NCBI GenBank assembly: GCA_016200765.1
Contig: JACQEC010000018.1
Span: 1-10,493 of the forward strand
DNA: 10,493 nucleotides
Source: Chloroflexota bacterium
GTDB taxonomy: Bacteria > Chloroflexota > Anaerolineae > JACRMK01
Reading direction: 5' to 3'
Below the pieces are notes generated by a model, which searched no databases, had not been told where the DNA came from, and saw only the letters and a program-made list of their open reading frames with translations. This document shows positions 6,843-10,493 of the stretch, piece by piece. The position numbers and the translations under genes are program-made. How positions within the stretch are numbered: the stretch's first letter is position 1; each line of letters begins with the position of its first letter.

Positions 6843-6876
6843 CATCCGCTAATCCGCTATCCCAATCCGCTGATAG
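6843..6876 (-). repeat. 34-bp GCGGAT-type motif, copy 3
   Basis: Right end of the MITE-like element, starting 8 nt past the flotillin stop codon. On the minus strand it starts CTATCAGCGGATTGGG and ends GCGGATTAGCGGATG. Confidence 0.9.
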
Positions 6877-6884
6877 CCTCTCTT

Positions 6885-8357
6885 TTATGCTGACGGGCTA
6901 TTGCCCGGCTTCGCGGCCGCCTTGCGGAAGGTGGGCAGGTCGCGGATGGCGCCCACGATGTCCACGCCGGTTAGCGCCTCGACCGTGGCCGGCACCTGTG
7001 ACACGATGTTCGCCACATCCTGCGTCAGCCGCGACGCGCCGGCCCCCGCGCCGTCACCACTGCCGCCGCTGATGATCACAATGCGGTCGGTCTGCGCTAG
7101 CGGTTTGGAAATCGCCTCGGCAATCAGCGGCATCTTATCCACCAACTGCTGGATGATGGCCGCTTCGTTGTAGTTCTGCCACGCCGCCGCTTTCTTGGTC
7201 ATCGCCTCGGCTTCGGCGAAGCCCTGCGCCTGAATGACGTCGGCCTGCGCCAGACCTTTGGCCTTGGTCGCCGCCGCTTCGCCCTGACCGACCGACTGCA
7301 CCGCCGCCGACTGGCCTTCGGCTTCGGTCAGCAGTTGAAACTTCTTGGCCGAGGCCAACGTCTGGATGCGATACTGCTCGGCCTCGGCGGGCTTGCGCAC
7401 CGTCGCATCCAGTTCCTTCTCGCGGCGCTGGATTTCTTGCTCCTGCACCTGAATCTGCTTCTGCTTGTCTATGACCTGCACCTGAATCTCTTCGGCCTTG
7501 ACCTGCTGGTTGGTGATGTTCTGCTGGAGCACATAGGCCAACTCGGCCTGCGCCTTCTGGCGGTTCACCTCGGCGTCGTAGTTGGCTTTCTGCACGGCGT
7601 AGTTCTTCTGCGCCTCGGCGATCCGCGTCTGCGCCACCAGTCGCGCCTGCTCACCTTCCTGCTCCGCAGTTGCCGACTGGATCTTGGCATCGCGCGCGGC
7701 CATCGCCTGGCCGATCGTCGCGTCGCGCTTGACCTGGGCAATGCGCGCCTGACCGAGCGCGTCGAGGTAGCCCTGATCGTCGCGGATGTCGCGGATGGTG
7801 AACGAGATAATCACCATGCCCATATTGGCCATATCCGCCGTGGCGACTTCGGCGACGCGCTGGGCAAAGGCGTCGCGGTCTTTGTAGATCTCCTCAACCG
7901 ACAGCGAGCCCAGAATGGCGCGCAGGTGGCCTTCGAGCGTCTGCAGGGCGACGTTTTTGATATCGTCGTCGGACTTGGACAGGAACTGCTGGGCGGCCGT
8001 GACGATCGCATTCTCGTCGCCGCGAATCTTGACCTGCGCCACGCCGTCCACCGTGACCGGCACGCCTTGCGACGTATAGACCTTCGGCGTGACCACGTCT
8101 ATGGTCATGATTTCAAGCGACAGCTCATCCACCCGCTCCAACACCGGCCAGATGAACGAGCCGCCGCCGGTGACCAGCCGGAAGGAGCGCGCATGACCGG
8201 TGGTTTGATCAACGGGCCCCTGCTTACGGCCGGAGACGACCAGCACGGTGTTCGGGCCGACCTTCCGGTAGCGGCTGGCATAGACGAACGCCAAGATCAA
8301 GAGAACGAAGAGCAATCCAAAAACGGCTGCAACGACGGTCAGCGTTTGTGAGTTCAT
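6885..8357 (-). CDS. Flotillin family protein (SPFH domain)
   Basis: A bacterial flotillin, a scaffold protein of membrane microdomains, with 490 aa (B. subtilis FloT/YuaG is about 509). One N-terminal membrane segment (about residues 5-27) is followed by an SPFH/PHB domain (about 30-200; GPNTVLVVSG, SFIWPVLERVDELSLEIMTI). A long Gln/Glu/Ala-rich coiled coil spans about 200-400 with EA repeats such as EAEAM, typical of flotillin oligomerisation. The tail contains a Gly-rich GGSGDGAGAGA linker and a hydrophobic VDIVGAIRDLP. The ATG is supported by AAAGGA about 6 nt upstream. It lies 72 bp downstream of the NfeD gene on the same strand, the same pairing as yuaF-yuaG, so the two are probably co-transcribed and their products interact. 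Confidence 0.95.
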   Translation of the reverse strand: MNSQTLTVVAAVFGLLFVLLILAFVYASRYRKVGPNTVLVVSGRKQGPVDQTTGHARSFRLVTGGGSFIWPVLERVDELSLEIMTIDVVTPKVYTSQGVPVTVDGVAQVKIRGDENAIVTAAQQFLSKSDDDIKNVALQTLEGHLRAILGSLSVEEIYKDRDAFAQRVAEVATADMANMGMVIISFTIRDIRDDQGYLDALGQARIAQVKRDATIGQAMAARDAKIQSATAEQEGEQARLVAQTRIAEAQKNYAVQKANYDAEVNRQKAQAELAYVLQQNITNQQVKAEEIQVQVIDKQKQIQVQEQEIQRREKELDATVRKPAEAEQYRIQTLASAKKFQLLTEAEGQSAAVQSVGQGEAAATKAKGLAQADVIQAQGFAEAEAMTKKAAAWQNYNEAAIIQQLVDKMPLIAEAISKPLAQTDRIVIISGGSGDGAGAGASRLTQDVANIVSQVPATVEALTGVDIVGAIRDLPTFRKAAAKPGNSPSA

Positions 8358-8429
8358 GACGAATCCTTTCGATGGGTCTGCCGCGACGGGCGGCTTTCGG
8401 AAATCTCGATCGGCAACGAAAGCGTTTAC

Positions 8430-8990
8430 CTATTCACGCACCAATACAACGCCGCCAACCATATCCACAACAACCACGGTCGCCCCACGGACCAGCGGAA
8501 CACCATCTTGGGAACGAGCCGGATAGGTGACCCGCCCGCCCTGCGCGATAAGGGTCACCTCGCCCAGCCCCTTGGCCGCGATGGGCATGGTCACCTCGGC
8601 GGTCGCGCCGATGATATCTTGCTGTGTAACCTCGGATGAGCCTTGCGGGGCGATCAAGAAATAGCCAAAGGCGAAATGGGCGATGGCGGCGACGACGAAG
8701 CCGCCAGCTCCGGCGGCGAGCGCGCTCGCGCCGCTGGACAGGTTGAAACCCTGTGCGCCGATGATGCCGAACGCGCCAAAGGCCGTGACGAAACTGGCGA
8801 CGGTAATGGGGCTTAAAGCGGGGATTCTGACCTCGCCGTGGTCAAGGGAGGGCGCGCCGTGTCCGCCGAAATCGCCGGGCAGGTGCAGCGCGCCGCTGAA
8901 ATCGTGCAGTTCGCCGAAGATGAAGATGCTGACGGCGTAGAGGACGCCCACGCCGATCAGCGCGAAATAGAAACAGTTTAACGTATCCAA
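8430..8990 (-). CDS. NfeD-like membrane protein (YuaF type)
   Basis: A short NfeD protein of 186 aa, the partner type of flotillins, lacking the ClpP-like protease domain of long NfeD. Hydrophobic segments lie at about residues 5-26, 61-82 and 88-114, with an aspartate/histidine-rich extracytoplasmic loop (about 27-58) between the first two. The C-terminus (about 125-186; IIGATAEVTMPIA, GGRVTYPAR, GATVVVVDMVGGVVLV) is the expected OB-fold. The start is TTG at 8990: AGGAGG at 8999-9004 sits 8 nt upstream and no in-frame ATG is nearby. It is upstream of flotillin in a probable two-gene operon that supports microdomain organisation and envelope stress tolerance in known systems. Confidence 0.9.
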   Translation of the reverse strand: MDTLNCFYFALIGVGVLYAVSIFIFGELHDFSGALHLPGDFGGHGAPSLDHGEVRIPALSPITVASFVTAFGAFGIIGAQGFNLSSGASALAAGAGGFVVAAIAHFAFGYFLIAPQGSSEVTQQDIIGATAEVTMPIAAKGLGEVTLIAQGGRVTYPARSQDGVPLVRGATVVVVDMVGGVVLVRE

Positions 8991-8998
8991 ATAGAATG

Positions 8999-9004
8999 CC
9001 TCCT
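8999..9004 (-). promoter_or_regulatory. Strong Shine-Dalgarno fixing a TTG start for the NfeD gene
   Basis: AGGAGG on the minus strand, 8 nt upstream of the TTG at 8988-8990. This near-perfect site is the main reason for choosing the TTG start. Confidence 0.7.
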
Positions 9005-9011
9005 GCCTCCC

Positions 9012-9045
9012 CGTCCGCTAATCCGCTAACCCAATCCGCTGATAG
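9012..9045 (-). repeat. 34-bp GCGGAT-type motif, copy 4
   Basis: It lies just upstream of the NfeD ribosome site, in the 163-bp gap between the binding-protein gene and nfeD. On the minus strand it reads CTATCAGCGGATTGGG, then TTAGCGGATTAGCGGACG. Same orientation as copies 3 and 5. Confidence 0.9.
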
Positions 9046-9067
9046 TCCTATCCCTCACAGCCCAGCT

Positions 9068-9100
9068 AGACCCAAAGGGTTCTAGAAACCCTTCGGGTCT
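9068..9100. repeat. Strong hairpin between binding-protein gene and nfeD
   Basis: AGACCCAAAGGGTT (9068-9081) pairs with AACCCTTCGGGTCT (9087-9100) with one A-C mismatch and a 5-nt loop (CTAGA). No T-tract follows on the minus strand, so it is not a standard intrinsic terminator. It may be a REP-like palindrome that protects or ends the upstream transcript. It lies between motif copies 4 and 5. Confidence 0.75.
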
Positions 9101-9117
9101 GGTCTCCCAGCCACCGA

Positions 9118-9151
9118 AATCCGCTCATCCGCTATCGCAATCCGTTGACAA
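9118..9151 (-). repeat. 34-bp GCGGAT-type motif, copy 5
   Basis: It starts 2 nt past the stop codon of the binding-protein gene. This is the most diverged copy: on the minus strand it reads TGTCAACGGATTGCG, then ATAGCGGATGAGCGGATT. Confidence 0.8.
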
Positions 9152-9153
9152 CC

Positions 9154-10296
9154 CTACTTCGGAAAGACCTGCACGAACGCGCCCTCTTTGACCTGAAAGA
9201 TGTACACCTTCTGCTCCTTCAGGTCGCCGCCGGCGTCGTAGGTGACGTGTCCGACAAGCGTGGTCATGTCTAATTGGCGAATCGCGTCGGCCACCTTGGC
9301 GGCCTCGAACGTCCCCGCCTTCTGCACGCCTGCCGCCAACACCGCCATCGCGCTGTAGCCGGGCACGCTGTAGGTGTCGGGGTTGCGCGCCTCAACCCGC
9401 TGGTAGTCCTGCCACCACGGCTTGTCGCCGACCACCTTCGGGTCCGGCGTGATCGCGCCGACATACGTGCCCTCGCTGGCCGGCGCGGCCTCGTCCACAT
9501 AGGTGGAGTTGAAACAGCCGTCCGAGCAGATGAACTTTGCGCTCACGCCCGCCTCACGCAGTTCCGGCAAGAGCACGTAGCCCTCGGTTTCGTAACCGGC
9601 CAGAAACACCACGTCCGGCTGTGCGGCCTTGATCGCGGGGATAAACGAAGCATAGGTGGGCGCGGCCTCCTTGATCTTCACGACGACGACGGGCGTCTGC
9701 CCCAGCGCCTTGAGCGCGGCGGTCATCTGGTCGCGCAGGCCGTTGCCGTACTCGTTGTCGGCGTGGACGACCGCCACGCGCTGGGCCTTGAGTTGCTCCA
9801 CCATGAATCGCGCCAGCGCGGGCGCCTGCGCCGCGTCGGTCGCGTTCACGCGGAAGAAGTTGCGAAAGCCGCGCTGGGTCAGCGAGACTTCCGACGCGGT
9901 CGGCGTGATGACCACCAGCGGCAGGTCTTTATAGACCTGCATCGCCGCGAGCGTCTGGCCGCTGTTGGCGTGGCCGATCACGCCGATCACCTTATCGCCT
10001 TTCTTCACGGCGGCGGCGATGTCCTTCGCTTTGTCTGCCGCCACATCGGAGTCTGCCTGATCATCTATGCCGATCACCTTGATGGCTTTGCCCAGAAGGC
10101 CGCCCTGCCGGTTAATCCGCTCGGCCATCACCCGCACGCCGCCGACGATGGCTTGCCCGCCGTTGGCCTGCCCACCCGAAAGCGGCGCGAGCGCGTACAC
10201 AATCACCTCGCCCTGCGGCGTTGCGTTGGGCGAACAGCCCCCGATCAAGTCGGGGGCCAGCATGGTCAGCGCCAGTAATATGAGAACTTTTCGCAT
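9154..10296 (-). CDS. Branched-chain amino-acid-type ABC transporter substrate-binding lipoprotein
   Basis: A 380-aa extracytoplasmic solute-binding protein of the type I periplasmic-binding fold (peripla_BP_6, LivJ-like). The N-terminus MRKVLILLALTMLAP is a signal peptide ending in lipobox LIGGC, with lipidated Cys21. The first lobe shows IVYALAPLSGGQANGGQ, INRQGGLLGKAIKVIGIDDQ and GVIGHANSGQTLAA, the usual ligand-loop regions. The second lobe shows VAVVHADNEYGNGL and PDVVFLAGYETEG, followed by a C-terminal crossover region (PGYSAMAVLAAG, GHVTYDAGGDLKEQKVYIFQV). The ligand is probably an amino acid or similar small molecule but cannot be fixed by eye. AGGAG lies 6 nt before the ATG. No permease or ATPase gene is adjacent on its downstream side, so in this window it stands alone. 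Confidence 0.93.
   Translation of the reverse strand: MRKVLILLALTMLAPDLIGGCSPNATPQGEVIVYALAPLSGGQANGGQAIVGGVRVMAERINRQGGLLGKAIKVIGIDDQADSDVAADKAKDIAAAVKKGDKVIGVIGHANSGQTLAAMQVYKDLPLVVITPTASEVSLTQRGFRNFFRVNATDAAQAPALARFMVEQLKAQRVAVVHADNEYGNGLRDQMTAALKALGQTPVVVVKIKEAAPTYASFIPAIKAAQPDVVFLAGYETEGYVLLPELREAGVSAKFICSDGCFNSTYVDEAAPASEGTYVGAITPDPKVVGDKPWWQDYQRVEARNPDTYSVPGYSAMAVLAAGVQKAGTFEAAKVADAIRQLDMTTLVGHVTYDAGGDLKEQKVYIFQVKEGAFVQVFPK
10237..10257 (-). other. GC-rich hairpin over the lipobox codons
   Basis: GCCCCCGA (10237-10244) pairs perfectly with TCGGGGGC (10250-10257) across a 5-nt loop. It lies about 40-60 nt into the binding-protein coding sequence, over the codons for Ala14-Pro15 to Gly20-Cys21. 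It could slow early translation; the effect is an inference. Confidence 0.5.
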
Positions 10297-10345
10297 CAGC
10301 TGCTCCTATCCGGTGACGAGGGACGGTCTTCAATTTTAGATCTTT

Positions 10346-10363
10346 GATTGTCAATCTATTGAC
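10346..10363. promoter_or_regulatory. Overlapping palindromes in divergent intergenic region (operator candidate)
   Basis: GTCAATCTATTGAC (10350-10363) is a perfect 6+6 dyad, and GATTGTCAATC (10346-10356) is a second, overlapping palindrome. They sit in the AT-rich gap (10297-10400) between the binding-protein gene and the transposase. The dyad includes TTGACA on the minus strand and TTGACC on the plus strand, which resemble -35 boxes, but neither has a clear -10 at 17 nt (plus strand: TAATGT at 10380-10385, 15-nt spacer). Confidence 0.35.
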
Positions 10364-10400
10364 CTTCAGGAAAGAAAGTTAATGTAGTAAACTGGGTAGC

Positions 10401-10493
10401 ATGACTTGGCAACCCAAGAAACTAACCCGTGCCCAAAAGACCGAACGGCGACTGACTGGTGGCCAGATGCTCCAGAGCGGCCAATACACGCAA
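10401..10493 (+). CDS. IS630-like transposase, N-terminal fragment cut by window end
   Basis: 31 codons are visible from the ATG at 10401: MTWQPKKLTRAQKTERRL, then TGGQMLQSGQYTQ. This matches the start of helix-turn-helix transposase ORFs of the IS630 type, where KLTxxQxxERRLxxGxLLxxGxLSQ leads into the AEIARxLGVS helix. The frame runs off the right edge. The insertion sequence's left end probably lies within 10320-10400 but I cannot place its inverted repeat. The Shine-Dalgarno is weak (GGGTAGC). The AT-rich leader differs from its GC-rich surroundings, consistent with a mobile element. Confidence 0.6.
   Translation, partial: MTWQPKKLTRAQKTERRLTGGQMLQSGQYTQ

Larger units (their letters stand above)
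6522..6876. mobile_element. MITE-like 355-bp element with 34-bp terminal inverted repeats
   Basis: Its ends are motif copies 2 (plus) and 3 (minus). By eye 31 of 34 positions match when one is reverse-complemented; both begin CTATCAGCGGAT and end AGCGGATTAGCGGATG. The interior holds palindromic unit 1 and degenerate coding fragments, with no transposase. No clear target-site duplication is visible: the left flank is CCCAGTTCG and the right flank CCTCTCTTTT. Interpretation as a non-autonomous element is an inference; chance pairing of two dispersed motif copies is the alternative. Confidence 0.45.

Noticed and set aside
7335..8351. 338-aa open frame antisense to the flotillin gene
   Set aside because: Leu/Arg/His-rich composition typical of an antisense shadow; the flotillin frame opposite is certain.
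8380..8394. GCCGC/GCGGC hairpin in the nfeD-flotillin gap as an intra-operon terminator
   Set aside because: Only a 5-bp stem and no T-tract on the transcribed (minus) strand.
8578..8591. 14-nt match (GCGATGGGCATGGT) between the nfeD coding region and the palindromic units
   Set aside because: Within nfeD it encodes TMPIA in the conserved OB-fold region and the match does not extend to the palindrome arms; probably chance.
9274..10278. 334-aa open frame antisense to the binding-protein gene
   Set aside because: No domain; the opposite strand carries a complete lipoprotein with ribosome site and lipobox.

Overview
This is a GC-rich bacterial window with long genes, no recognisable RNA genes and no CRISPR array. 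The mix of a class II (adenosylcobalamin-dependent) ribonucleotide reductase carrying an intein, a DUF4013 membrane protein, a short NfeD/flotillin pair, a lipoprotein-type amino-acid binding protein, an IS630-like transposase start and many palindromic intergenic repeats suggests a free-living Chloroflexota-like bacterium. That placement is an inference from gene content and sequence style; no marker gene in the window proves it.

Layout. Positions 41-4819 form a plus-strand cluster: nrdJ (with an in-frame intein at 905-1990), tag (DNA-3-methyladenine glycosylase I, 4 bp after nrdJ) and a YdcF/DUF218-family membrane-anchored protein (starting about 5 bp after tag). It converges on a small minus-strand gene for a Lys/Ala/Pro-tailed protein of unknown function (4832-5113). 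Positions 5114-6884 are dominated by repeats: two copies of a long direct repeat (5166-5653 and 6521-6788) bracket a single DUF4013 membrane-protein gene (5679-6431, minus). The second copy lies in a 355-bp MITE-like unit (6522-6876) bounded by 34-bp inverted repeats. Positions 6885-8990 hold a minus-strand nfeD-flotillin pair, with nfeD upstream. A minus-strand lipoprotein binding protein of the LivJ/peripla_BP_6 type follows at 9154-10296. At the right edge an IS630-like transposase begins on the plus strand (10401 onward) and is cut by the window end.

Main points of interest. (1) The nrdJ intein sits exactly at the catalytic thiyl-radical cysteine. It keeps Cys1, the TxxH motif and both LAGLIDADG motifs, but ends Arg-Gly instead of the usual His-Asn, so the normal asparagine-cyclisation step has no residue to act on. 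(2) A 34-bp motif built from GCGGAT units occurs five times, twice within 10 bp of a stop codon, and forms the inverted ends of a small non-autonomous element. (3) Inside that element are palindromic units of about 70-76 bp that have multiplied in one copy, plus degenerate coding remnants. (4) Nearly identical 186-bp direct repeats flank the DUF4013 gene and could allow its loss or duplication.

How the genes work together. The first cluster combines dNTP synthesis and base-excision repair with an envelope-associated protein. NfeD and flotillin form a known membrane-microdomain partnership. The binding protein has no permease or ATPase partners in view.
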